From Caldithrix abyssi (lineage in GTDB: Bacteria > Calditrichota > Calditrichia > Calditrichales > Calditrichaceae), in NCBI GenBank assembly GCA_011369465.1, contig DRQG01000114.1, positions 1-64,000 of the forward strand: a stretch of 64,000 nt of DNA, written 5' to 3'. Of this stretch, positions 16,913-24,790 are shown piece by piece. The position numbers and the translations under genes were made by a program. The notes beneath the pieces are model-generated. The model searched no databases. It worked only from the letters and a program-made list of their open reading frames with translations, and was not told the DNA's origin. Each line of letters begins with the position of its first letter. Within the stretch, counting starts at the first letter, position 1.

Positions 16913-17377
16913 ATGGTAGAAAAAAATAAAAAAGAAGACGTCCTTTTTCCCATCGGCATCGTAGCCAAGATGTTTGGCATCTCTGTGGCTACTTTACGCC
17001 TGTATGAATCCGAAGGGCTGATCATTCCTTTAAAAAGCAAAGGCCGCCATCGTTTTTACAATAACGATGACATCAAGCGTATTGAATGCATCCGCAGTTT
17101 GATCGAGGAAAAGGGACTCAACCTCACCGGCATCCGCATGCTGCTTTCCACCATTCCTTGTTGGGAGCTGAAGCCCTGTTCCGAAGACGACCGCAAAAAA
17201 TGCGATGCCTATTTTACCTCGGAAATTCCCTGCTGGATGGTGGAAAACAAGGGCGAACGTTGTAAAAATGAAAATTGCCGAGACTGCCCTGTTTACACGC
17301 AATCGGCACAATGTAACAATATAAAATTTATTCTCAAAAAATACTGGAGGTCTAAACCGTATGACGAAACGATTTAA
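16913..17377 (+). CDS. MerR-family regulator with eight-cysteine C-terminal domain
   Basis: This is a 154-aa protein. Residues 10-75 are a MerR winged helix-turn-helix: FPIGIVAKMFGISVATLRLYESEGL, then GRHRFYNNDDIKRI. The effector part is not the usual long coiled coil with a metal loop. It is a short module with Cys at 83, 89, 97, 107, 117, 122, 125 and 134, arranged around two PCW motifs (IPCWELKPC, IPCWMV) and CxxCPVY. That could hold an Fe-S cluster or zinc. An upstream ATG at 16847 is rejected because the operator palindrome would lie inside the gene. Its stop overlaps the start of the molybdoenzyme gene by 17 bp, so the two are translationally coupled. It most likely controls that operon in response to redox or sulfur state. 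Confidence 0.85.
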   Translation: MVEKNKKEDVLFPIGIVAKMFGISVATLRLYESEGLIIPLKSKGRHRFYNNDDIKRIECIRSLIEEKGLNLTGIRMLLSTIPCWELKPCSEDDRKKCDAYFTSEIPCWMVENKGERCKNENCRDCPVYTQSAQCNNIKFILKKYWRSKPYDETI

Positions 17378-19586
17378 AAGACGTCAGTTTATTAAAATCC
17401 TTGGAGCGGGAACCGGCGGCGCAGTGTTGGGCACTACCGCGCTTAAGGCTTTTCAGCCCGGAGAAAAAACGGATAATTTCCACCTGCTTGGCAAGGCAAC
17501 TGACGCGGCAACCCCCACCTACTGCGAAATTTGTTTTTGGAAATGTGCAGGCTGGGTCCACAAAAAAGATGGAAAACCCTGGAAAATCACCGGCAATCCG
17601 GATGATCCCAACAGTAACGGACGATTCTGCCCCCGCGGTACGGGCGGAATAGGCGCCTACACCGATCCGGATCGGCTCAAAACACCTCTTATCCGTGTGG
17701 AGAAAAACGGCAAACAGGTTTTCCGGGAAGCTACCTGGGAAGAGGCTTTTGATTACATTGCCGATAAAATGAAAATGATCAAGAAAAAGTGGGGCCCGGA
17801 ATGCGTTGCCTTGTTTACGCACGGATCCGGAGGCAGCTATTTTAAGACACTCTTAAAAGCCTACGGTTCCAATAACATTGCGGCTCCGTCGTATGCCCAA
17901 TGCCGCGGCCCCCGTGAAGAAGCATACCTGCTTACCTACGGTGAAGGCGTTGGCTCACCTGAACGCACCGATATCCGCAATTCCAAATGTATTGTTCTGA
18001 TCGGTTCGCATATCGGTGAGAATATGCACAACGGTCAGGTACAGGAATTCAGCGAAGCGGTTGCCAACGGAGCAACGGTTATTACCGTAGATCCAAGATT
18101 TTCAACGGCAGCCAGTAAATCCAAATACTGGCTGCCTATCAAACCGGCTACCGACCTTGCCCTGCTGCTGGCCTGGATCAATGTAATTATAGAAGAAGAA
18201 TTGTACGACAAAGAATACGTTAAAAAATATACCTATGGTTTTGATGAATTGAAAAAAGCGGTTAAACACAATACACCGGAATGGGCTTATCCCATCACCA
18301 CCATTAAACCGCATATTATCCGTGAAACAGCACGCGAAATGGCGCGCCATGCCCCGGCCACCATCGTTCATCCGGGACGGCATGTTACCTGGTACGGCGA
18401 CGATACGCAGCGGGTTCGTGCCGGCGCCATTTTAAATGCCTTGTTGGGTAGTTGGGGACGGCGGGGCGGTTTTTACGCGCAAGCCAAAGCGCATGTTAAA
18501 AAATACCCCGTTCCCAAATTCCCCAAACCGAAAAAAAACTGGAAAGACGCCTTTCCTAATCAGTTTCCTTTGGCCAACCTGGCGCTGTCCTCAGGTATTT
18601 GCGACGCGACCATCCCGACGGCAGAACGGGATTGTTCATTTAAAGGCTGGATTGTGTACGGCACTAACCTGATGTTGACCTTGCCCCAGCCTCAACAAAC
18701 CCTGGAAGCAATCCAAAATCTGGAGTTACTGGTAGCGATTGATATAATGCCGGCCGAAATTACGGGTTACGCCGACGTTGTTTTACCCGAATGTACCTAC
18801 CTGGAGCGCTATGACGATTTGCGTATTTCGCCAGGACGCTTCCCCACCGTTGCTTTGCGCGCGCCGGCGTTTGAGCCCAAATACAATACCAAGCCGGCCT
18901 GGTGGATGGCTAAGGAACTGGCTAACCGTCTGGGACTGGAAAAATATTTCCCATGGAAAAACATCGAGGAATATCTGGATTATCGTCTCAAATCCATCGG
19001 CAGTAGTCTGAAGGAAATGAAAGAAATTGGCGTAAAAAAACTGGAGAACGAGGAAGATCTGTATTATCTGGATGGCGAGGAATACGAGTTTAACACCCCC
19101 ACGGGCAAAATAGAACTGTACTCCACAGCTCTGGCCGAGTATGGCTTCGATCCCATTCCCCGCTACACAGCCCATGAAGAACCGCCGGATGGATACTATC
19201 GCCTTCTTTACGGACGCGCACCGATGCACTCATTCAGCCGTACGACCAACAATCCTTTGCTTACCGATGTCAAGAGTGAAAACGAAGTATGGATCAACCC
19301 AAAGGTGGCCCGTGAATGGGGCATAAAGCAAGGTGATTACGTGGTGCTGGAAAATCAGGATGGCGTGCGTTCCAACCGAATACGCGCCAAAGTCACCCAG
19401 CGCATCCGTCACGACGCCATTTATATGGTGCACGGTTTTGGGCGGTCGGATAAGAGGTTACGACGATCCTATTTGCGTGGCGCCGATGACACACACCTGA
19501 TAACCCGTGTAAAACTGGATCCCGTTATGGGGGGCACCGGAATGCGCGTCAATTTTGTTACTTTCAGAAAGGAGGGTGAAGCCTGA
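17361..19586 (+). CDS. Tat-exported molybdopterin oxidoreductase, polysulfide/thiosulfate reductase type, catalytic subunit
   Basis: This is a 741-aa protein with a twin-arginine signal (KRRQFIKILGAG). A 4Fe-4S site is formed by Cys55, Cys58, Cys62 and Cys90 (CEICFWKC ... RFCPRG), followed by the bis-MGD folds of the DMSO reductase family. A cysteine near residue 181 (YAQCRGPREE) stands where PsrA/PhsA-type enzymes supply a Cys ligand to molybdenum. The C-terminal domain starts near YRLLYGRAPMHSFSRTTNNP and ends in the usual cofactor-capping barrel. GGAGG precedes the ATG. With the ferredoxin and NrfD genes that follow, it makes a PsrABC/PhsABC-like periplasmic complex. The substrate could be polysulfide, thiosulfate, tetrathionate or sulfite; the neighbouring sulfur transporters argue for a sulfur compound over arsenate or nitrate. 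Confidence 0.9.
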   Translation: MTKRFKRRQFIKILGAGTGGAVLGTTALKAFQPGEKTDNFHLLGKATDAATPTYCEICFWKCAGWVHKKDGKPWKITGNPDDPNSNGRFCPRGTGGIGAYTDPDRLKTPLIRVEKNGKQVFREATWEEAFDYIADKMKMIKKKWGPECVALFTHGSGGSYFKTLLKAYGSNNIAAPSYAQCRGPREEAYLLTYGEGVGSPERTDIRNSKCIVLIGSHIGENMHNGQVQEFSEAVANGATVITVDPRFSTAASKSKYWLPIKPATDLALLLAWINVIIEEELYDKEYVKKYTYGFDELKKAVKHNTPEWAYPITTIKPHIIRETAREMARHAPATIVHPGRHVTWYGDDTQRVRAGAILNALLGSWGRRGGFYAQAKAHVKKYPVPKFPKPKKNWKDAFPNQFPLANLALSSGICDATIPTAERDCSFKGWIVYGTNLMLTLPQPQQTLEAIQNLELLVAIDIMPAEITGYADVVLPECTYLERYDDLRISPGRFPTVALRAPAFEPKYNTKPAWWMAKELANRLGLEKYFPWKNIEEYLDYRLKSIGSSLKEMKEIGVKKLENEEDLYYLDGEEYEFNTPTGKIELYSTALAEYGFDPIPRYTAHEEPPDGYYRLLYGRAPMHSFSRTTNNPLLTDVKSENEVWINPKVAREWGIKQGDYVVLENQDGVRSNRIRAKVTQRIRHDAIYMVHGFGRSDKRLRRSYLRGADDTHLITRVKLDPVMGGTGMRVNFVTFRKEGEA

Positions 19587-20122
19587 TGTCACGATATGCA
19601 ATGGCCATAGATACGAAACGTTGCGTAGGCTGCACCGATTGTGTAGTGGCCTGCCAAACCGAAAATGACGTTCCGGTAGGATACTGCCGCGACTGGATTG
19701 TGGAAGCCACCAGCGGGGTTTATCCCGAATTGCAACTGGAAATCCGTTCCGAACGCTGCAATCATTGCAGCGATGCCCCCTGCGTTCGCTGCTGCCCGAC
19801 CAGCGCCAGCCATTACGCCGAAGGCGGGATTGTCATGGTGGATCACGATGATTGTATCGGTTGCAAGGCCTGTATCGCCTCCTGTCCTTACGACGCACGA
19901 TACGTTCACCCGGAAGGGTATGTGGACAAATGTACCTTCTGCATACACCGGGTTAAAGAAGGCGAAAATCCGGCTTGTGTTAGCGTTTGCCCCACGCATG
20001 CCATGATTTTTGGCGATCTGGATGATAAAAACAGCGAAATATCCAAAGTGTTGCAAACCCGTAAGCATAAAACGCTGATCCCCGAAGCGGGGACAAAACC
20101 GAATGTATTTTATTTATTGTAA
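19586..20122 (+). CDS. four-cluster ferredoxin subunit (PsrB/DmsB/PhsB type)
   Basis: This 178-aa protein has four Cys motifs for four 4Fe-4S clusters: CVGCTDCVVACQ, CNHCSDAPCVRCCP, CIGCKACIASCP, and CTFC with CVSVCP. This is the standard electron-transfer subunit between a membrane quinol oxidase subunit and a molybdopterin catalytic subunit. It has no signal of its own and should travel with the Tat-exported partner. Its ATG overlaps the stop of the catalytic gene by one base (TGATG), after GGAGGGTG. Confidence 0.94.
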   Translation: MSRYAMAIDTKRCVGCTDCVVACQTENDVPVGYCRDWIVEATSGVYPELQLEIRSERCNHCSDAPCVRCCPTSASHYAEGGIVMVDHDDCIGCKACIASCPYDARYVHPEGYVDKCTFCIHRVKEGENPACVSVCPTHAMIFGDLDDKNSEISKVLQTRKHKTLIPEAGTKPNVFYLL

Positions 20123-20154
20123 TAAAATGAAAAAATGATAACGGAGATTGTTCC

Positions 20155-21120
20155 ATGCAAGAAATCAACATTACATCCGGAAGAATGAACCCGGGCGTGG
20201 ATCCGCTTTTGCACGCCTGGGGCTGGGAAATTCCACTCTACCTGTTCCTGGGCGGGGTGGTGGCCGGCATCCTGTTTTTTTCCGCCGTGTACTATCTGCG
20301 CGGTAAGGCGAATGATTACAAAGCAGCGGTAAAGATAGCGCCTTTGTTTGTACCGCCTTTGCTGGCTCTCGGCCTGCTGGCCCTGTTCCTGGATTTATCA
20401 CACAAACTGTATTTCTGGCGCTTATACACAACCATTCGCTGGGAATCCCCCATGTCCTGGGGCGCCTGGACGCTTTTACTTATTTTCCCGTTGAGCACCG
20501 CCTGGGCAGCTACCTTTGTAAAAGAGTTATATCCCCAATGGGACTGGAAATATGAAATTCTCAACAAACTGGACGATTGGCTTAAAAAGTACCGCACCCA
20601 GATGGCCTGGGCGTTAATCTTCCTGGCTGTCATTCTGGGGATGTACACCGGAATCCTGCTTTCGGCCTTTAACGCGCGTCCCTTCTGGAATACATCCATA
20701 CTCGGACCGCTTTTCCTTACTTCCGGTCTTTCTACCGGGACGGCAGTGGTATTGCTTATCTCGAAAAATCATGAGGAACGCAAACGGTTCAGCAAGCTGG
20801 ACATGGCTTTGATCGGGATTGAGCTGTTCCTGATCATCCATTTGTTTATGGGCTTTTTAGCCAGTACCGAAGTACATATCCACGCAGCGCATATGTTTTT
20901 AGGCGGACCCTACACAGCCGTTTTCTGGTCTTTTGTCGTCGGCCTGGGGTTGTTGTTACCGCTTTTTGCCGAAGTACTGGAACTGAAAGGTTACAAGATA
21001 CCCGTTCAGATTCCGGCAATTCTGGTTCTGGTAGGTGGTTTGATCCTGCGTTTCATCATTGTGGATGCAGGTCAATCTTCCCGTTGGCTGTATAAATTTA
21101 TCGAACAAATGTACTATTAG
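20155..21120 (+). CDS. NrfD/PsrC-family quinone-interacting membrane subunit
   Basis: This 321-aa polytopic protein has about eight or nine membrane helices (for example IPLYLFLGGVVAGILFFSAVYYL and MALIGIELFLIIHLFMGFL). The first-helix motif GWEIPLYLFLGGVVAG is typical of NrfD/PsrC. It should exchange electrons between menaquinone and the ferredoxin subunit, anchoring the periplasmic complex. It follows the ferredoxin gene by 32 bp. Length and topology are normal for the family. Confidence 0.92.
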   Translation: MQEINITSGRMNPGVDPLLHAWGWEIPLYLFLGGVVAGILFFSAVYYLRGKANDYKAAVKIAPLFVPPLLALGLLALFLDLSHKLYFWRLYTTIRWESPMSWGAWTLLLIFPLSTAWAATFVKELYPQWDWKYEILNKLDDWLKKYRTQMAWALIFLAVILGMYTGILLSAFNARPFWNTSILGPLFLTSGLSTGTAVVLLISKNHEERKRFSKLDMALIGIELFLIIHLFMGFLASTEVHIHAAHMFLGGPYTAVFWSFVVGLGLLLPLFAEVLELKGYKIPVQIPAILVLVGGLILRFIIVDAGQSSRWLYKFIEQMYY

Positions 21121-21162
21121 TAATAAGATGAGAAGTAAAACCGAAATGAGGAAGGTTTAAAA

Positions 21163-21666
21163 ATGGAAGAAAAAAAGTATATGTCCCCTTACGTGGCGGG
21201 CATCGGCCTGGGGATAACCCTTTTGCTGGCCTTTGTTTTTATGGGCCGCGGGTTGGGAGCTTCCGGTGCGATGATGCGTTTTGAAGTGTGGTTTCTTAAT
21301 TTATTCGCATCCGATCACGTCGCTTCCAATCCCTATTTCAGCAAATATGCAAATAATCCCCTTAACAACTGGCTCGTTTACGAAATTATCGGGGTAATGA
21401 TTGGCGGATTTATATCCGGAGCTTTGGCAGGACGACTTAAATTTAAAATCGGGAAAGGCCCGAATATTTCCAATAAAGGCCGTTTAATCCTGGCTTTTAC
21501 GGGCGGTACATTGATGGGCTTTGCCGCCCGTTTGTCCCGCGGCTGCACCAGCGGACTGGCCCTGACCGGCGGCGCCACGCTGGCCTTAGGCGGCTGGGTT
21601 TTTATGTTTTCCGTATTTGCCGGGGGATATGCTCTGGCTTATTTCCTGCGGAAACAATGGATATAA
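21163..21666 (+). CDS. YeeE/YedE-family sulfur transport protein, first half
   Basis: This 167-aa membrane protein has four to five helices. The family signature is a glycine-rich helix with a single cysteine: FAARLSRGCTSGLALTGG. In TsuA/YeeE, the thiosulfate importers of this family, such cysteines line the path and relay the substrate. Here the transporter is split over two genes, as is common in bacteria outside the enterics. It is 42 bp downstream of the NrfD gene and 31 bp upstream of the second half. Confidence 0.88.
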   Translation: MEEKKYMSPYVAGIGLGITLLLAFVFMGRGLGASGAMMRFEVWFLNLFASDHVASNPYFSKYANNPLNNWLVYEIIGVMIGGFISGALAGRLKFKIGKGPNISNKGRLILAFTGGTLMGFAARLSRGCTSGLALTGGATLALGGWVFMFSVFAGGYALAYFLRKQWI

Positions 21667-21697
21667 TAATAGGAAAATTAAAACGTGGAGTTAAACG

Positions 21698-22288
21698 ATG
21701 GCACCTTTTTATAAATTCGGATATTTCAGCGAACAAACCGGTTTTCTGATCGCTCTTATTTTAGGCATCGGTTTCGGTTTTTGGCTGGAACGCGCCGGTT
21801 TCGGCAATAGCCGTAAACTGGCTCTGCAATTCTACTTTAAAGATATTACCGTGTTAAAAGTAATGTTTACAGCAATCGTCGTGGCTATGCTGGGTCTTAT
21901 GTACCTTTCCCTGTTCGGCTGGCTGGATATTAGTAAAGTATATATTAATCCAACCTATATCGGGGCGCAGGCTGTTGGCGGATTATTACTGGGTTTTGGT
22001 TTCATCATCGGAGGCTATTGCCCGGGTACCGCCGTTGTAGGCGGCGTAACCGGCCGTATTGACGGATATATTTTTATTTTAGGCGCGCTCTTCGGCATGT
22101 TTGTTTTTGGCGAAATGTTCCCCGCCATCGAGGACTTATTTCTATCCGGCAATATGGGCGATGTGCGTTTGATGGATTATTTTAATTGGTCCAGCGGTGT
22201 TACCGCTCTTGTGGTTGTCCTGCTGGCTATTGGTATGTTTATTGGCGGCGAGTGGCTGGAAAGAAAATACGGAGGACAGGAAGCATGA
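21698..22288 (+). CDS. YeeE/YedE-family sulfur transport protein, second half
   Basis: This 196-aa membrane protein with five to six helices is homologous to the preceding gene. It has its own signature cysteine in FIIGGYCPGTAVVGG and the WLERAGFGNSRKLALQFYF segment seen at the start of many YeeE proteins. GTGGAG precedes its ATG, so this is a true second gene and not a broken fusion. The pair should form one pore moving thiosulfate or another sulfane-sulfur ion across the inner membrane. Its stop overlaps the start of the rhodanese gene (ATGA). Confidence 0.88.
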   Translation: MAPFYKFGYFSEQTGFLIALILGIGFGFWLERAGFGNSRKLALQFYFKDITVLKVMFTAIVVAMLGLMYLSLFGWLDISKVYINPTYIGAQAVGGLLLGFGFIIGGYCPGTAVVGGVTGRIDGYIFILGALFGMFVFGEMFPAIEDLFLSGNMGDVRLMDYFNWSSGVTALVVVLLAIGMFIGGEWLERKYGGQEA

Positions 22289-22917
22289 AGAATCTAAATC
22301 TGAAAACAATCGGTTTTGGCACGCTGATTTTATTAGGCCTCATCCTGGCTTTTTCTCCGGTGGACCAAATGGCGCACAAACATGTGGATACGGCCTTTCT
22401 TTTACAGGAAATCAGCAACCAGAGCCATTATGTTGCGCCGGATGAGGTAGCCCATTGGGTCATTGATAAAGATCCTTCGGTACAAATTATCGACATCCGT
22501 TCCAAGGAGGATTACGATAAATATCATATTCCCGGCAGCGAATGGATTCCTCTCGCTAATCTGTTAAGTGATGAAGCGAAAGATATACTCGACCCCGACA
22601 AAACCATCGTGCTGGCTTCCAACGGAAATTCCAAAGCCGCTCAGGCCTGGGTTTTACTAAAAGAGGCCGGCTATGATGACGTGTATGTGCTGATGGGTGG
22701 GATGAATTACTGGGTGCAGGTATTCACCAATCCCGAAAAGCCTAACGGCGCTTATACCGACGAGGAAATCTTTGCATACCAGTTTCGGAAAGCGGCAGGC
22801 CCGGTGTTAATGGGAACGCAAGTTGCGGCCAGTACAGATACAGAGATAAACAAACCTAAAAAAGTAATCAAACGCAGGCGTAAGAAGCCTTCCAAAAAAC
22901 TTGATGAAGGGTGTTAA
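22285..22917 (+). CDS. membrane-anchored rhodanese-fold protein, no active-site Cys, C-terminal Cys on basic arm
   Basis: This 210-aa protein has an N-terminal membrane segment (TIGFGTLILLGLILAF) and then a single rhodanese domain at about residues 48-150: VQIIDIRSKEDYDKYHIPGS and VYVLMGGMNYW. The catalytic loop, normally CxxGxR, reads LASNGNSKAA (110-119) and has no cysteine. A linker leads to a Lys/Arg-rich tail (KKVIKRRRKKPSKK) that ends EGC. Cys210 is the only cysteine in the protein and is the last residue. GGAGG precedes the ATG, which overlaps the stop of the YeeE gene. A terminal cysteine on a flexible tail recalls the DsrC arm, so a sulfur-carrier role at the membrane is plausible but unproven. 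Confidence 0.85.
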   Translation: MKNLNLKTIGFGTLILLGLILAFSPVDQMAHKHVDTAFLLQEISNQSHYVAPDEVAHWVIDKDPSVQIIDIRSKEDYDKYHIPGSEWIPLANLLSDEAKDILDPDKTIVLASNGNSKAAQAWVLLKEAGYDDVYVLMGGMNYWVQVFTNPEKPNGAYTDEEIFAYQFRKAAGPVLMGTQVAASTDTEINKPKKVIKRRRKKPSKKLDEGC

Positions 22918-22929
22918 ACAGTCTGTTGT

Positions 22930-22968
22930 AAAAAAGGCATATAGATATGTTTCTATATGCCTTTTTTT
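22930..22968. terminator. bidirectional intrinsic terminator between sulfur operon and DUF971 gene
   Basis: GGCATATAGA (22936-22945) pairs perfectly with TCTATATGCC (22952-22961) around a 6-nt loop. It is flanked by A6 on the left and T7 on the right, so it can stop transcription on either strand. It ends the plus-strand sulfur operon and the minus-strand DUF971 unit. Confidence 0.88.
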
Positions 22969-22992
22969 GTTACAAATGCTCTAATTTCGTCT

Positions 22993-23352
22993 TTATTTAC
23001 TGTTGAGCGGGCCCTCGATTCGAATTGCGTTACCTGTACACACATCACACTGGCACAATTCTCTCAACAGATTATACGGATAAATCCCTGTATTATGCCC
23101 ATCACTGAAATGGAATTCCACTGCGTAACGCCCCATTTGAACCCAACCGGTAAGCTTAACATCGCTCATATTCTGCCCGTATATTTTAAACAGTCCTTCC
23201 GACGTGTCCGAAGGACGCTTTTCGCAGGCCGCACAGGGGCAGTTTTTACGCAAATGATCAGCGAAATACAGGCTTTCGTGGCCATCGCTCCAAAGAATCA
23301 CAATTACAGTATCGCTGATCCGCCGAATATCGGTTAATTCTATTTGGTCCAT
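22993..23352 (-). CDS. DUF971 domain protein
   Basis: This 119-aa protein consists of one DUF971 domain, the fold found at the N-terminus of gamma-butyrobetaine hydroxylases. Landmarks are ITVILWSDG-like strands, NCPCAAC with a pair of cysteines, YAVEFHFSDGHNTGIYPYNLLREL, and CQCDVC. The two CxxC-like groups suggest a zinc or Fe-S site. Stand-alone DUF971 proteins are often near Mrp/ApbC iron-sulfur genes; none is here. Its ATG is one base after the stop of pepT, so they are one transcription unit. Confidence 0.85.
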   Translation of the reverse strand: MDQIELTDIRRISDTVIVILWSDGHESLYFADHLRKNCPCAACEKRPSDTSEGLFKIYGQNMSDVKLTGWVQMGRYAVEFHFSDGHNTGIYPYNLLRELCQCDVCTGNAIRIEGPLNSK

Positions 23353-23353
23353 A

Positions 23354-24604
23354 TTATCTGCTTTTTTCTTCCCATATTTGCAGCAAGTTTACGATGGTTT
23401 CCACCGCTTTTTCCATATCCTGGATGGAAATCCACTCCTTCTGGCTGTGGAAATTGTGCCCGCCTGTAAACACATTTGGAGTAGGCAGCCCCATATAAGA
23501 AAGTCTGGCGCCGTCCGTACCGCCTCGTATCAGGTTTTTTTTCGGTTCCAATCCGCTGCGCCGTACCGCTTCCAGTGCGTACTCCACAACCTCGGGGTGT
23601 TCGTCAATCTTATATTTCATATTCCGGTACGATTCTTTTACTTCCATTTCCACGGAAGCGGGATTGTATTTATCGGATAACTCACGAGCAATGTGGGCCA
23701 GCAATTTTTCCCTTTCTTTTAATCCTTCTACGGTAAAATCGCGGACAAGAAAGGTAATTTCAGTCAATTCCACTCCGCCTTTTATGGCATGAGGATGTAA
23801 GTAGCCTTCCCGTCCTTCCGTTGTCTCCGGCGAGTTGCTGTTCTTGGGCAGCCTGTCAATAAATTCCGCTGCAATCTTAATACCGTTAATCATTTTACCC
23901 TTGGCATAACCGGGATGAACATTAACGCCTTTTACTTTAACAATGGCGGTATCGGCGCAAAAGGTTTCATCTTCAATTTCACCCGCGGCCTCGCCGTCGA
24001 TGGTGTAAGCGAAATCCGCGCCGAAATGTTTTACGTCAAAATGCTCGGTGCCTGTGCCCACTTCTTCATCTACTGTAAAAGCCACCCGAATTTTACCGTG
24101 TTTAATCTCCGGATTTTGGATAAGATACGTTAGCGCACCCATAATTTCCGCTATACCGGCTTTATTATCCGCGCCAAGCAATGTTGTACCATCCGTAGTA
24201 ATAATATCATGCCCGATGCAGTTTTTTAAATCCGGATTATTTCTGTATTCTATTACCTGGCTGGTATCTGCGGGTAAAACGATATCTCCACCCTGATAGT
24301 TTTCGTGGATTACCGGATTCACACCGGCGCCGCTTACTTCCGGCGAGGTATCCACATGAGCGATCAATCCGATTACGGGTACCGGGTGATCCACATTGGC
24401 AGGTAATGTGGCAAATACATAACCGTGTTCGGTCAGTTCCACATCTTCCAAACCTAAATCCTTTAACTCTTTTACAAGATGTTTGGAAAGTTCCAGTTGT
24501 TTAAGTGTACTCGGATAGGTATCGGATTCTTCGCTGGATTGGGTATCAAATTTGACATAGGTTAAAAAGCGGTCTAAAAATAACGAACGATCAACAGGTT
24601 TCAT
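23354..24604 (-). CDS. pepT: peptidase T (tripeptide aminopeptidase, M20B)
   Basis: This 416-aa dizinc cytosolic peptidase releases the N-terminal residue of tripeptides. Family landmarks are the starting FLTYVKFDTQS, LIAHVDTSPEVSGAGVNP (first His/Asp ligands), TTDGTTLLGADNKAG, AFTVDEEVGTGTEHFD (catalytic Glu pair), and IRGGTDGARLSYMGLPTPN near the C-terminus with a final His in GGHNFHSQKEW. The length matches PepT (about 410 aa). GAGGT lies upstream of the ATG. It is followed directly by the DUF971 gene. Confidence 0.95.
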   Translation of the reverse strand: MKPVDRSLFLDRFLTYVKFDTQSSEESDTYPSTLKQLELSKHLVKELKDLGLEDVELTEHGYVFATLPANVDHPVPVIGLIAHVDTSPEVSGAGVNPVIHENYQGGDIVLPADTSQVIEYRNNPDLKNCIGHDIITTDGTTLLGADNKAGIAEIMGALTYLIQNPEIKHGKIRVAFTVDEEVGTGTEHFDVKHFGADFAYTIDGEAAGEIEDETFCADTAIVKVKGVNVHPGYAKGKMINGIKIAAEFIDRLPKNSNSPETTEGREGYLHPHAIKGGVELTEITFLVRDFTVEGLKEREKLLAHIARELSDKYNPASVEMEVKESYRNMKYKIDEHPEVVEYALEAVRRSGLEPKKNLIRGGTDGARLSYMGLPTPNVFTGGHNFHSQKEWISIQDMEKAVETIVNLLQIWEEKSR

Positions 24605-24745
24605 TTTTACCTCATGGTTAAGTTTTTTATCGTAATTTTATCAATATGGATTTTAGAGAAAATACAAATTAAAAGCAAAGAATTTTGCGGTGTATTCCGG
24701 AAGACCGGGCAAGGGGGCTGAGCTCAATGAATATTTAAGGATGAA

Positions 24746-24780
24746 CAAAAAAAACCTGTCCGTTTTAATGAACGAACAGG
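24746..24780 (-). terminator. intrinsic terminator after PorV-like gene
   Basis: On the minus strand CCTGTTCGTT and AACGGACAGG pair (one G-U wobble) around a 6-nt loop, followed by a run of eight T. It starts ten bases past the stop of the gene at 24791. Confidence 0.85.
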
Positions 24781-24790
24781 TTGGGTTTTA

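Noticed and set aside
21163-22288. Two YeeE halves as a frameshifted single YedE gene
   Set aside because: Each half has its own start, ribosome site, full set of helices and signature cysteine, with a 31-bp gap. Split YeeE pairs are common.
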